A stretch of DNA of 64,000 bases from JACOMS01 sp964352785 (GCA_964352785.1 CAYGTI010000011.1:1-64000); one strand, 5' to 3'; shown: positions 51,381 to 61,104, counted from the stretch's first letter. A program made the numbers and translations. The notes: generated by a model not told the origin, from the letters alone.

Positions 51381-52268
51381 TTAAGCGAACAAAATGGAAG
51401 AGAGGTGGCGGCGGCCCTCAATAGACACCTCAGACTCGACGCCTTCAGCCTCAAATATCGTGAGCAGGAACAGCCGCGCCGCTTCGTCATCATGCATTCT
51501 GTTCTTGCCAACAGAATAAAGCAAATGATCCACGGCGTCCGCGTTGCGCCCGCTGGCGGCCAACGCCTTCGCCAGCTCGAGCCGCGCGTCTAAATCATCA
51601 GGGTTTGCATCCACTTTGGCGATAAGCTCAGCCGCCTCATCTGGCTCGGGCGCAGACTCGGTGAGTGTCAGCGACGCTTTTACCGCGTTGATTTCAGGGT
51701 GATTGGCAATAGACTCTGGCGCGCTGCCGAGGATTTCTGCTGCGCCCTCCATATTGCCGCTGTCCATATAGACCCGCGCCAGACCCGCGAGAGCTTCGGC
51801 GCTTTCGGGGTTTAACTGAAAGGCTTGAGCAAAGTCCTGCGCGGCTCCGCCGGGATCTCCCGCCGCAAGGCTGTCTTTGGCCCGGGCGACTAATTCAGCC
51901 GCCTCGGCTTCAACATCTGCTTCGCCGGTTAGGCGCGCAATAAACTTTTTCAGCTCACTTTCAGGCTGCGCGCCGCCAAAGAAATCTACAGGCTTACCGT
52001 CTTTAAAGGCAAATACAGCCGGTATCGACTTAACGCCCAATTGCCCGGCGATGCCGGGGTTTTCATCAATGTTAATCTTGACCATTTTGACTTTGCCGTT
52101 TTCAGCTTTCACCACACGCTCTAGCGCAGGCATGAGCTGTTTACACGGGCCGCACCACGGGGCCCAAAAATCAACAATAACAGGAGTTGTTTTGCTGGGC
52201 TCAATCACATCGCCCATAAAAGCGTGATCAGATCCATCTTTGACAATATCGATTACGGCGTCGGTCAT
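51381..52268 (-). CDS. Thioredoxin-TPR co-chaperone (CnoX/YbbN family)
   Basis: A 295-residue cytosolic protein. The N-terminal thioredoxin domain (about 1-110) carries the intact WCGPC motif (Cys39, Cys42), unlike E. coli CnoX, which has a redox-inactive site. The C-terminal part (about 125-295) is a TPR array (AAQDFAQAFQLNPESAEALAGLARVYMDSG). It likely protects and hands over oxidised or unfolded proteins to chaperones. It precedes the LON-domain gene. Confidence 0.92.
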   Translation of the reverse strand: MTDAVIDIVKDGSDHAFMGDVIEPSKTTPVIVDFWAPWCGPCKQLMPALERVVKAENGKVKMVKINIDENPGIAGQLGVKSIPAVFAFKDGKPVDFFGGAQPESELKKFIARLTGEADVEAEAAELVARAKDSLAAGDPGGAAQDFAQAFQLNPESAEALAGLARVYMDSGNMEGAAEILGSAPESIANHPEINAVKASLTLTESAPEPDEAAELIAKVDANPDDLDARLELAKALAASGRNADAVDHLLYSVGKNRMHDDEAARLFLLTIFEAEGVESEVSIEGRRHLSSILFA

Positions 52269-52384
52269 AATTATCCTTACATATACCTATTACGCGATAG
52301 GCTGGGTGTTAGACCGATATGTGGGCATTTACGCGCGAAGTTCAAGAGTAAGTTCAAGGCTGTTTTAAACTGAGTCTTGTGTTT

Positions 52385-53593
52385 TTAGCGCAGGAGAGTT
52401 GGCAGATCACCGATTTGCCCGGCGGCCTCTTTCATGAAAAGTTTGCGGGCGGGCGTAGCGCGGTCAATCAAGCCGAGCCCCAAGCGCCTGGCGTGCTTTA
52501 TCGGCGCAATATTATTGGAAAACAGGCGGTTAAAAATATCGGTGGCTCCGGCTAAAACACTATTATCAAAATTACGCCACAAGGCGTAATCATCAATATT
52601 GGCGCCGATATCCAGCCCGGCGAAAACCGCATCACCAACGACATCCGCGAGAGCGGCGGCGTCGCGCAGTCCCATATTCAAGCCCTGCCCGGCGATGGGA
52701 TGAATGGCGTGGGCCGCATCGCCAATGAGGGCCAGCCGTATGTCTGTATATTTTTCTGCAAGCTGCAACGATAAAGGATAGGCCCACCTCGGCGCGCAAG
52801 GGGTGACGCGTCCTAAGAAGTCACCAAACCTTCGGGCCAGCTCGCTGGCAAAAGCGTCATCAGGCAAGGCCATAGCGGCGTCTACGGCGCGCGGGCTGTC
52901 CGTCCACACAATATTGGAGCGATTTTCAGTCAGCGGTAAAATCGCAAACGGGCCGCTGGGTAAAAACAGCTCATGGGCGGTGCTATGGTGTGGTTTTTCA
53001 TGCGCGACGGTCGTGACAATTGCTTTTTGTTTATATGGCAGCGTTGTAACCTCAATGCCTGCGCTGCGGCGGCAAAAAGAATTTCGCCCGTCGGCAGCCA
53101 CAATTAATGCCGTTTTCATCTCTTGGCCAGAGGCTAGGCGAACAGAGGCAAAACGCTCGCTACGCTCAATGTGTGTAATGTCAGCGGGCGCGATAAGTAC
53201 AATGTTAGGGTGACCATCAATGGCGCCGAGCAAAGCTTTCCTGAGGCGCCGGTTCTCAATCATGTAGCCCATAGGCGCGCCGCCAATATCACGGCTGTCA
53301 AAATGCAGGGTCAGAGGCGAAGGCATTTGTCCTGCGTCTCCGTCAGAGATCAGAATATTTGTAATAGCTTGCGCGTCGCCGCCGAGCGCTTTGGCAATGC
53401 CCAGATGGCGATACATTTGAAAAGACGACGCTGCGATAGCGGAGGCGCGGCCATCAAACCCTTTGTCCATATAGGCGCTAGGGTCTTCGCGGTCAAAAAG
53501 AGCAACCCGCGCGCCCTTGGAGGCGCAGGCCAGCGCCGCCGTTAATCCGGTGAGCCCGCCGCCAATAATGGCCATGTCGTAAGATGCTGTCAT
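52385..53593 (-). CDS. FAD-dependent hydroxylase, UbiH/VisC family
   Basis: A 402-residue flavoprotein monooxygenase. MAIIGGGLTGLTAALACAS is the ADP-binding motif, GRASAIAASSFQMY follows, and GDAAHAIHPIAGQGLNMGLRDAAAL is the second FAD motif diagnostic for the ubiquinone hydroxylases. It probably hydroxylates a ring carbon in ubiquinone synthesis (UbiH-, UbiF- or UbiL-like; the exact position is undetermined). It opens or joins the minus-strand run ending at hslV. Confidence 0.9.
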   Translation of the reverse strand: MTASYDMAIIGGGLTGLTAALACASKGARVALFDREDPSAYMDKGFDGRASAIAASSFQMYRHLGIAKALGGDAQAITNILISDGDAGQMPSPLTLHFDSRDIGGAPMGYMIENRRLRKALLGAIDGHPNIVLIAPADITHIERSERFASVRLASGQEMKTALIVAADGRNSFCRRSAGIEVTTLPYKQKAIVTTVAHEKPHHSTAHELFLPSGPFAILPLTENRSNIVWTDSPRAVDAAMALPDDAFASELARRFGDFLGRVTPCAPRWAYPLSLQLAEKYTDIRLALIGDAAHAIHPIAGQGLNMGLRDAAALADVVGDAVFAGLDIGANIDDYALWRNFDNSVLAGATDIFNRLFSNNIAPIKHARRLGLGLIDRATPARKLFMKEAAGQIGDLPTLLR

Positions 53594-53620
53594 AAGGGAT
53601 ATATAGGGCGAGCGGCTGCT

Positions 53621-53977
53621 CTAGGCTATAGGATGTTTTGGCTTAGGATACTTTGGCTTTTCTTCTGCGTTTCGGTTCGCTTCCACAATTTCGCGGTAAT
53701 TAGGCTGCTCGTCATGTCCGCTGCGCGAGGAGAAAAAGGTGATACCCATAAACAAAAATGCGCTCAGGAACCCTAAAATAACCGCCAACCCAAGCGCAAC
53801 CCTGCCGTGACCCGAGACCGAGTGCCCGTCATCCAAGGCAAAGAAGATAAAATAGATTGAGAATGGGACCGCAATCATCAGGCAGATGAAAAGGACTTTG
53901 CCCGCATGCCGTTGGGCGGCCGAATTTTGCGTCAGCGGGATGTCTACGTTTGTATCGGGATCTGTGCGCGTACTCAT
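53621..53977 (-). CDS. Small two-helix membrane protein, unknown
   Basis: A 118-residue protein from ATG 53977 with two membrane helices (about 29-47, VLFICLMIAVPFSIYFIFF; about 58-80, GRVALGLAVILGFLSAFLFMGITFF) and a charged Pro-rich tail (EEKPKYPKPKHPIA). No family was recognised. It is 27 bases upstream of the UbiH-like gene on the same strand and may be cotranscribed. Longer in-frame starts add an N-terminus with no coding character. Confidence 0.7.
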   Translation of the reverse strand: MSTRTDPDTNVDIPLTQNSAAQRHAGKVLFICLMIAVPFSIYFIFFALDDGHSVSGHGRVALGLAVILGFLSAFLFMGITFFSSRSGHDEQPNYREIVEANRNAEEKPKYPKPKHPIA

Positions 53978-54135
53978 AACGGTCTCACGTTTAATTTTAT
54001 TAAACTTAAACCGTAACGCCCCACTATGTAAGCGGTCAAAGCACCACACCCCCGGATAATTTATCCGTGTTTAGCCAGTCGACAAACGAGTCCAGAGCGG
54101 TGATATAAGCCTATTGTTTTAACACAGGTAGTCAT

Positions 54136-55533
54136 GTGACAACTCATCGCGAACACGTTCTTTCCGACACCCTTGCCGCCGACCCTCTTCTGCGTGCGAT
54201 CAAAAACCTGCCTGGTAAACCCGAGTATAATATTGACGATCTGCCGGGAGAGAACGGCTGGCCTGTCTTTGGTCATACGTTTGAATTTATGCGAGGCGCG
54301 ACCGGTCTTGTGGAGCGCTTGCAGCGTAAATACGGGTCTGTGTTTCGTTACGAGGTTATTTTTAACCGCGCCGTTGTTTTTGCTGATGCCGAGGCCGCAT
54401 CTTTGGTTTTGATCGATAAAGACCAAAACTTTTCCAATGCTAAAGGGTGGGGCCGAATGAGGCCGCTTTTTGACCAAGGGATCCTGCTGCGGGATTTCTC
54501 CCGTCATAAAACTCACCGCCGTACGCTTCAGCAATCCTTTAAAACCAGCGCGATGATGTCTTACTCGGACAGATTAAATCATTTGATTTCCGAGGACTTA
54601 AAAACATGGGATCAGGGCGCTGAGTTTTTATTTGCCCCCAAGATAAAATCACTTTTGCTCGATAATGCTGCGGCGCTTTTTTTAGGAGCCGAGCTCGGGG
54701 ATGAAAGCGCTAAACTTAATAGCTCTTTCGTTGATTTGCTCGGCGGGCTGTTGGCGATGTTTCAATATAATATTCCCGGCACGGCATGGTATAAAAGTAA
54801 AAAGGGCAAAGCCTATCTTCAAAATTGGCTCTATGCCCGGGTCGATGAGCGGCTGCGCGGGCAGGCGGATGATTTTTTCTCAAATCTATGCCGCGAGTCG
54901 CAAAACCCCGAGCACCCTATGAGCATTGATGATGTGGTCGAGCACACATTGCTTTTACTGTTTGCCGCCCATGATACAACAACAGGTACGCTCAGCGCCA
55001 TTATCTCATTATTGTGTGAGCATCCCGATTGGCAAGAGCGTCTGCGCGCGGAAATGCAATCTATTGACGGCGAAACCCTTGGGTTTAAACAACTTGGCGC
55101 ACTGACCCAGACGGATTGGGTGTTTAAAGAAGCGCTAAGGTTATTCCCGCCTGTCTTTTTGATACCGCGCCGCGCGATCCGTGATTTTACCTATGAGCAG
55201 CACAAGATTAAATCCAACACGGCGGTGCATTTGCAGGTTTACCTGATCCACCGCTCAGAAAAATACTGGACGAAGCCCAACATGTTTGATCCGGAGAGGT
55301 TCTCGCCGGAGCGGCGTGAGCAAGACGGGCACCGGTTCCAATGGATACCGTTTGGTGCGGGCGCGCATACGTGTTTGGGGATTCGCTTTGCCGAAATGCA
55401 GGTTAAAACGTTCTTATTTCATCTGCTGCGGCAATACCGCGTGGGGGCCCGGCTAGGCCGGGATACAGCAATGCGAACCGTACCTATTCCGGTTCCCAAA
55501 GACGGGTTGCCAGTGAACCTTTACCCGATTTGA
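54136..55533 (+). CDS. Cytochrome P450
   Basis: A 465-residue haem monooxygenase. The N-terminal proline-type segment LPGENGWPVFGHTFEFMRG, the I-helix oxygen-binding motif AAHDTTTG, the ExxR motif (KEALRLFPP) and the haem loop FGAGAHTCLGIRFAEM with ligand Cys413 are all intact. No membrane anchor is present, so it is soluble or peripheral. The overall type resembles bacterial CYP120/CYP26-like enzymes acting on lipids or isoprenoids, which is only a suggestion. It starts with GTG. No ferredoxin gene is adjacent. Confidence 0.93.
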   Translation: MTTHREHVLSDTLAADPLLRAIKNLPGKPEYNIDDLPGENGWPVFGHTFEFMRGATGLVERLQRKYGSVFRYEVIFNRAVVFADAEAASLVLIDKDQNFSNAKGWGRMRPLFDQGILLRDFSRHKTHRRTLQQSFKTSAMMSYSDRLNHLISEDLKTWDQGAEFLFAPKIKSLLLDNAAALFLGAELGDESAKLNSSFVDLLGGLLAMFQYNIPGTAWYKSKKGKAYLQNWLYARVDERLRGQADDFFSNLCRESQNPEHPMSIDDVVEHTLLLLFAAHDTTTGTLSAIISLLCEHPDWQERLRAEMQSIDGETLGFKQLGALTQTDWVFKEALRLFPPVFLIPRRAIRDFTYEQHKIKSNTAVHLQVYLIHRSEKYWTKPNMFDPERFSPERREQDGHRFQWIPFGAGAHTCLGIRFAEMQVKTFLFHLLRQYRVGARLGRDTAMRTVPIPVPKDGLPVNLYPI

Positions 55534-55539
55534 GGGTCG

Positions 55540-57243
55540 TTATCGCCCGCCGATAATTTCGCTGAGCCGGACATAGTCATCTTGTCGGTAGTCTTGCACC
55601 AATGTCGCGATCTCGTCTTGGCTCACGCCCAGCGATGAGAGCACAATACTACCAAGCTGCAAGCTTGACTCGGCGGCTTCTGAGACGATCTCAGTCGCGC
55701 CTTTGTCTTCAAGCTCTCGGGAGTGTTGGTTATCACGCGAGCGTACATAGACGGGGAGTTCCGGATAGGCTTTGCGCAGCGCGGTTACAATGCGGCTGGC
55801 CTCGTCTTTTTGATCTATGGTAATGACCGCCGCAATAGCCAGATCTGCCCCCGCTGCTTTAAGCACAGCGATTTGATCCGCGTCTCCGTAAAACACAGAC
55901 ATGCCTTTGGCCCGGCATTTGGTCACGCGCGTTTCGTCAAGGTCGAGGGCAATATATGGAATACCCGTATCAGACAGCACACGCGAGACGGTTTGACCGA
56001 CCCGTCCAAACCCGGCGATCAAGACATGTTCGCTCATCATGCCGTCATGCAGCTCAATCCCGCCTTGCTTGTTGCCGAATTGCGACTCCCATAACAGCCC
56101 AAGCTGGTCGCCGAAGTAAAACATAAGCGGTGTGGCGGCCATGGTCAGAGCAATCACCGCCAGAAGTGTTTGACCTGTGGATTCGCCTAAAACACCAATT
56201 GCTAAAGCCGCGCCAAATAAAACAAAACCAAACTCGCCGCCCTGGGATAAGGCAAAACCGGTTTTAATAGAAATTCCCGTGGGAATACCCACAAGGCGGC
56301 ACAGCGCGGTTGTTATAAGTGTTTTTGCCGCGAGCAAACCCAGCGCAAGTCCGCCAATTAACATCCAGTTTTCAAAGATAAAACTGATATTGACCGACAT
56401 ACCGATGGTCATGAAAAACAGCCCCAATAAGATACCCTTGAAGGGTCGAATGTCGGCTTCGACCTGATGCTTATATTGGGTTTCCGCTAGGATAAGCCCG
56501 GCCAGCAGGGCCCCCATTTCCATGGAAAGTCCCGCCAGTGACACCACCCAGCCTGTACCCAAAACAACCAGCAACGTCGCGGCGAAGAAAAGCTCCGAGC
56601 TTCTTTGCGCGGCGATAACTTTAAACAAGGGTTGAAGCAGGTAACGCCCAAAGAGTAAAACACAGATCACGGATAGGCCGCCTTTGATCACAATCAGCAA
56701 CAAAATTTGCGAGGCAGAGGCCTCGGCATTGCCCAGCACGGCGACTAAGATTAACAGGGGCACAACGGCGATATCCTGCAACAACAAAACAGAAAATGCT
56801 GTTAGCCCAAACCGGGTGCGCCGCTCGTCACGCTCAGTCAGGAGCTGCAAAACAAAAGCCGTGGACGACAAAGCCAGTCCGCCGCCAATAACTACGGCCG
56901 CTGGAACAGTAAGACCGATAGCGTAAGCCGTTGCAAAAATAACAAGACCTGTAATGGCAACCTGTAATGACCCCAGCCCGAGCACCGTTGAGCGCAGGGC
57001 TTTAAGCCGCGCGACGGAAAACTCCAGCCCGATCATAAACAACAAGAACACAACGCCAAATTCTGCCAGTGTGTGTGCGGCCTCAGTCTCTCCAATCAGG
57101 CCAAAACCATATGGCCCGATGACCATCCCCGCGGCGAGATATCCTAGGATAGGACTGGCTTTAAATCGGCGGAAAATAGGCACAATAATAACTGACGCCG
57201 CGAGAAAGATGAGGACATCGGTCAGATATTCAGAATGGTGCAC
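55540..57243 (-). CDS. Monovalent cation:proton antiporter-2 (Kef-type) with RCK domain
   Basis: A 567-residue inner-membrane transporter. The CPA2 exchanger domain spans about residues 1-390 with roughly 12 helices (LGYLAAGMVIGPYGFGLIG, EFGVVFLLFMIGLEFSV, ALSSTAFVLQLLTERDE). The cytosolic RCK/TrkA-N domain begins at HVLIAGFGRVGQTVSRVL (about 407) with an intact GxGxxG for NAD(H). This is the KefB/KefC arrangement of glutathione-gated K+ efflux, but the gating ligand is not known here. It converges with the P450 gene (six bases) and diverges from ftsK. Confidence 0.93.
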   Translation of the reverse strand: MHHSEYLTDVLIFLAASVIIVPIFRRFKASPILGYLAAGMVIGPYGFGLIGETEAAHTLAEFGVVFLLFMIGLEFSVARLKALRSTVLGLGSLQVAITGLVIFATAYAIGLTVPAAVVIGGGLALSSTAFVLQLLTERDERRTRFGLTAFSVLLLQDIAVVPLLILVAVLGNAEASASQILLLIVIKGGLSVICVLLFGRYLLQPLFKVIAAQRSSELFFAATLLVVLGTGWVVSLAGLSMEMGALLAGLILAETQYKHQVEADIRPFKGILLGLFFMTIGMSVNISFIFENWMLIGGLALGLLAAKTLITTALCRLVGIPTGISIKTGFALSQGGEFGFVLFGAALAIGVLGESTGQTLLAVIALTMAATPLMFYFGDQLGLLWESQFGNKQGGIELHDGMMSEHVLIAGFGRVGQTVSRVLSDTGIPYIALDLDETRVTKCRAKGMSVFYGDADQIAVLKAAGADLAIAAVITIDQKDEASRIVTALRKAYPELPVYVRSRDNQHSRELEDKGATEIVSEAAESSLQLGSIVLSSLGVSQDEIATLVQDYRQDDYVRLSEIIGGR

Positions 57244-57349
57244 GCTGGACTCCGGTAATTTAGCCTTTGTATAAACCTAGACGCACGCGTCAATGAAAGC
57301 GAGGAAAAGCCGAGACTGTAAAAGAATATTCACCTGATTTCCGGTAATC

Positions 57350-57365
57350 TTAACCCGGCATTTAC
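57350..57365 (+). promoter_or_regulatory. Possible CtrA-like site upstream of ftsK
   Basis: TTAACCCGGCATTTAC matches TTAA-N7-TTAAC except for one base in the second half-site. It lies 60-75 bases before the ftsK start. Chance matches of this quality are not rare. Confidence 0.35.
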
Positions 57366-57423
57366 ACCTCTTATTCACACTCTTTTAACTCTGTGACATA
57401 GTCTGAAATAGAAAGAGGTAAGC

Positions 57424-59847
57424 ATGCCGCCAAGTGCGACCATCCGCGCAAACTCTGCTGAATATGACGCGCAATACGCGCAGTCCTTGATGGATGAGGT
57501 TAACGCGCCGCCGACAGGGCAAATTCGGCGTGCGGTTTTGAGCCTGATATCTGTAGGCTTTGGCGGGTTCATCACCGGGTCTGTGCTAACCTATAATCCG
57601 TTTGATACAACGCGCGATACGGCGGGTTTGGGTGATATTCAAAACGCATTTGGTCATATCGGCGCAGGTTTTGGCAATGTCTTCATGCAACTTGCGGGCT
57701 GGGGCAGTTTGACCCTAGGTGTGCTGTTGGTGTTTTTAGGGCTACGCGCTATTTTCCGACCAAGGCCTTTGGGTACAAAACTGGATCGCTTCGGGCGGCT
57801 GTGTCTCGCCGCCGGGTTTGTCGTTTTTGGTATGGCGACATTGTCGGCGTTTCCAATCCCGCAAAGCTGGCCTATGGCAACCGGGCTTGGCGGCTGGTTT
57901 GGCGATGGTCTTTATCTAAGTTTCAAAGGGGGTCTTGACCAGTTTAACATTCCGATGTCCGGCCTGATTGTGGCGAGTCTTACATTTTTGATCAGCGCTT
58001 TTTGTCTGGGCCGGATTATAGGCATAGTTGGCCGTGACCTGATTGATGTTCTGGACGCGGCGGGCCTTGTTTGGGCAACATTCCGCGTGTGGGTGGACGG
58101 CCTTGCGGGTGCGCTGCACCGCCGTTTTGCCAAGGCTTACGAAGATGACGTTGGCGGGGACGCGGATTATGTGATGCGGGATATACCGGACGTTGCGGTA
58201 AAGCCGAGGCGCGCTCGAAAACAACCTAAACCCAAAGCGGAAAAACCCAAGGGACTTAAAAAAGAATCCATAGCTCCGGCAACACAACCTAAACCCCCTG
58301 TGCGCCGTCGGGCGAGCGCTAAAAAAGAAGAGTTTCACTTCCCTGAAGGCGGTGATTTTATCCTGCCGCAGGTGGATCTGCTCAAGACGCCGCCGCCGCG
58401 CAAAGTGCTGACTGATGAAGGCGCGCTGCGCCGCTCTGCCGAGAACCTGCACAGGGTGATGGACGAATATGGCATCAAAGGCGAAATGGGCGCGGTGCGT
58501 CCCGGCCCGGTCGTCACATTGTTCGAATTTGAGCCGGCGCCCGGCGTTAAATCCCAGCGGGTAATTAATCTCGGACCGGATATTGCGCGTAACATGAGCG
58601 CAGAATCCGCGCGAATTGCTGTTGTGCCCGGTCGCAACGCCATGGGTGTTGAGCTGCCCAACCGCCGCAGAGAGACGGTTTGGCTCAGAGATATGCTTGA
58701 GAGCGAAGCTTACTTAAATTCTGAGGCTGGATTGCCGCTAATCATGGGCGAAGATATTGGCGGCAGCGCCTATATTGCCGATCTATCCAAGATGCCGCAT
58801 TTATTGGTCGCCGGGACAACCGGCTCTGGTAAATCTGTGGCCATCAACGCCATGATCCTGTCGCTGATGTACCGCTTGACGCCTGACCAGTGTAAATTTA
58901 TCATGATTGATCCCAAAATGCTCGAGCTGTCTGTCTATGACGGCGCGCCGCATTTGTTGGCGCCTGTGGTAACAGAGCCGAAAAAAGCGGTGGTCGCGCT
59001 GAAATGGACAGTGCGGGAAATGGAAGACCGATACCGCAAAATGTCTAAAATGGGCGTGCGCAATATGGCGGGCTATAACGAGAAAGTCCTCGAGTCTAAA
59101 GCCAGTGGCGAGATCATGACTCGCACCGTCATGACTGGATATAATAAAGAAACCGGGGATCCCACCTATGAGACCGAAGAGTTGGATTTTGAGGTCATGC
59201 CGTTCATTGTTGTGATCATCGACGAAATGGCCGATTTGATGATGGTGGCCGGAAAAGATATTGAAGGCACGGTGCAGCGTCTCGCACAAATGGCTCGGGC
59301 GGCGGGTATTCATATGATTATGGCGACGCAAAGGCCGTCAGTAGATGTTATTACAGGCACGATCAAAGCCAACTTCCCGACCCGTGTCTCGTTCCGCGTC
59401 GGTTCCTCCATTGATAGCCGCACAATTTTGGGCGAAACCGGAGCTGAGCATTTGCTGGGTAATGGCGATATGCTTTATATGGGAACCGGGCGGCCCCGCC
59501 GCCTGCATGGCCCGTTTGTCTCGGACAGCGAGGTCGAAAAAATAGCTTCTTTTGTCAAAGCCCAGGGCGCGCCCAGCTATCTTGAAGAGATCACTGCCGA
59601 ACCGGAAGAGAGCGGCATGAGTGATGATGACAACTATGACGGGGAGAGCAATTCCTTGTTTGACCAAGCCGTGGCTATTGTCGCCTCTGACCGTAAAGCC
59701 AGCACGTCCTATATTCAGCGCCGTCTTTCGATAGGCTATAACCGCGCCGCAAATCTTGTTGAACGTATGGAGTCTGAAGGGATGATCGGGCCTAGCGGGG
59801 CGGGCGGTAAACGAGAGATTTTCTTACCGGAACAAGGGGGATTCTAA
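57424..59847 (+). CDS. ftsK: DNA translocase FtsK
   Basis: An 807-residue divisome DNA pump. Four membrane helices lie in about residues 35-210, a Lys/Pro linker in about 260-310, then the motor: VRPGPVVTLFEFEPAPGVK (alpha), Walker A GTTGSGKSVAIN near 464, Walker B VVIIDEMADLMM near 598, and the C-terminal gamma winged helix (SYIQRRLSIGYNRAANLVERMESEGMIG) that reads KOPS and activates XerCD. It couples chromosome dimer resolution to septation. The ATG follows AGAGGTAAGC. Confidence 0.96.
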   Translation: MPPSATIRANSAEYDAQYAQSLMDEVNAPPTGQIRRAVLSLISVGFGGFITGSVLTYNPFDTTRDTAGLGDIQNAFGHIGAGFGNVFMQLAGWGSLTLGVLLVFLGLRAIFRPRPLGTKLDRFGRLCLAAGFVVFGMATLSAFPIPQSWPMATGLGGWFGDGLYLSFKGGLDQFNIPMSGLIVASLTFLISAFCLGRIIGIVGRDLIDVLDAAGLVWATFRVWVDGLAGALHRRFAKAYEDDVGGDADYVMRDIPDVAVKPRRARKQPKPKAEKPKGLKKESIAPATQPKPPVRRRASAKKEEFHFPEGGDFILPQVDLLKTPPPRKVLTDEGALRRSAENLHRVMDEYGIKGEMGAVRPGPVVTLFEFEPAPGVKSQRVINLGPDIARNMSAESARIAVVPGRNAMGVELPNRRRETVWLRDMLESEAYLNSEAGLPLIMGEDIGGSAYIADLSKMPHLLVAGTTGSGKSVAINAMILSLMYRLTPDQCKFIMIDPKMLELSVYDGAPHLLAPVVTEPKKAVVALKWTVREMEDRYRKMSKMGVRNMAGYNEKVLESKASGEIMTRTVMTGYNKETGDPTYETEELDFEVMPFIVVIIDEMADLMMVAGKDIEGTVQRLAQMARAAGIHMIMATQRPSVDVITGTIKANFPTRVSFRVGSSIDSRTILGETGAEHLLGNGDMLYMGTGRPRRLHGPFVSDSEVEKIASFVKAQGAPSYLEEITAEPEESGMSDDDNYDGESNSLFDQAVAIVASDRKASTSYIQRRLSIGYNRAANLVERMESEGMIGPSGAGGKREIFLPEQGGF

Positions 59848-59854
59848 TGCCGTT

Positions 59855-59878
59855 CACGTTAACCCGGAATCGGTCATT
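59855..59878 (-). repeat. 24-bp dispersed intergenic motif, copy C (inverted)
   Basis: On the minus strand the core reads CCGATTCCGGGTTAACGTG, 21 of 24 positions identical to copy B. It lies eight bases after the ftsK stop and 67 bases before the small membrane peptide. Confidence 0.55.
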
Positions 59879-59944
59879 GGGTTTTTCTTACCAATTTTTT
59901 TATGGTTGTCTGAATATGATTAAACGTGAAATGTGCGAGGAATG

Positions 59945-60043
59945 ATGGAAACACTCTCCATCATTGTTGGACTTGGCGTCATCTGGTTGGCGCTCTATGC
60001 CGGATATAGCGTTTCCGTCAAATATTTCAATGAAGACTTTTAA
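59945..60043 (+). CDS. 32-residue single-helix membrane peptide
   Basis: This short frame encodes a peptide starting METLSIIVGLGVIWLALY, one membrane helix followed by a charged tail ending KYFNEDF. A GCGAGGA ribosome site lies just before tandem ATG codons at 59942 and 59945. The clean membrane-helix composition, good ribosome site and position between ftsK and the protease genes favour a real small protein. Expression is not shown, and no family was recognised. Confidence 0.5.
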   Translation: METLSIIVGLGVIWLALYAGYSVSVKYFNEDF

Positions 60044-60122
60044 CCCGCCTTTATCAGGGTTTGCCTATAGAAATGACAGTGAAAATGTTGACCCTGCGCG
60101 GCCACTCGCCCATCAGGACTTT

Positions 60123-61091
60123 ATGAAACCCAGCCTCTTAAATCTCTTTGTCATGAGCATCCTCATCAGCGGCTGCACTAGCCTATCGACGCAATTACCC
60201 GACGTGAGCGGGGCAGACTTTCTTGCGGAACAAACCGCGCAGGAAACCAGAGGTTTTGCACAAATGATGCGCCTTGAGGCGCGATTGTCGAAGGTTTCTG
60301 GCCGGGTGCTGAGCGCGAATCAAGATATTTGTAAACGCACAGGGCCGGGTATTGGGGCTAAAACCCATACGCTTAAGTCCTATGATAAAAAATTACGTCC
60401 CGCGGCTGCGCGCGAGTTGAACGCCGCCAAAGAACCGAACCTTATGTTCGTGCGTCCCGGCTCTCCTGCAGAGGAGGCCGGACTCAAAGCCGGGGATATT
60501 CTACGCACTCCAAACGGCAAAGTGTTGGCGGTACCGGGAAAAAACCTTAAGAAAATTTTGGATACTGAAACCCCTCTTATCCGGGAGAGGGGCGGCGAGA
60601 CAATAGATGTAAATATATCACCCATACCGCAGTGTGACTATGCTGTACGCCTCAAAATGACCTCAACGATAAACGCTTATGCGACCGGATCAGCGATTAT
60701 TATGACGTCGGGCATGATGAACTTTGTCAAAGATGACGAAGAGTTGGCTGCCATTATCGGACATGAGCTCGCGCATAATGAGCTCAGCCATATCCGTAAA
60801 ATTATTACCAATTTGGCATTGTCAGGGTTTGCCACCCGGTACACCCGCCCGTTTGAGTCTGAGGCCGACTATGTGGGTCTCTATTATACGGCGCGGGCGG
60901 GCTATGATATTGATCATGTCGAAGATATTTGGCGGCGTTTGTCGCAACTGAACCTGCGGGCAATTGCCCGGCCCAAAACCCACCCGACCTTTCCTGACCG
61001 CTATGTCCGCCTCGGGGCCGCCCGCGCCGAAATAAAGGCAAAGCAAGCCGCAAGGGAGCCGCTTTTGCCAAATTATAAAAGCGCACCATGA
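60123..61091 (+). CDS. M48-family metalloprotease with PDZ domain, lipoprotein
   Basis: A 322-residue protein from ATG 60123. The signal peptide ends in the lipobox LISGC (Cys19). A PDZ-like segment (LMFVRPGSPAEEAGLKAGDILRTPNGK, about 100-170) precedes the peptidase domain with zinc motif HELAH (IIGHELAHNELSH) and the downstream ligand Glu in FESEADYVG. This resembles envelope quality-control proteases. An in-frame upstream extension to 59964 overlaps the small peptide and lacks a signal. It is the first of two tandem paralogues. Confidence 0.87.
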   Translation: MKPSLLNLFVMSILISGCTSLSTQLPDVSGADFLAEQTAQETRGFAQMMRLEARLSKVSGRVLSANQDICKRTGPGIGAKTHTLKSYDKKLRPAAARELNAAKEPNLMFVRPGSPAEEAGLKAGDILRTPNGKVLAVPGKNLKKILDTETPLIRERGGETIDVNISPIPQCDYAVRLKMTSTINAYATGSAIIMTSGMMNFVKDDEELAAIIGHELAHNELSHIRKIITNLALSGFATRYTRPFESEADYVGLYYTARAGYDIDHVEDIWRRLSQLNLRAIARPKTHPTFPDRYVRLGAARAEIKAKQAAREPLLPNYKSAP

Positions 61092-61104
61092 GAAGGTTTT
61101 GAGA

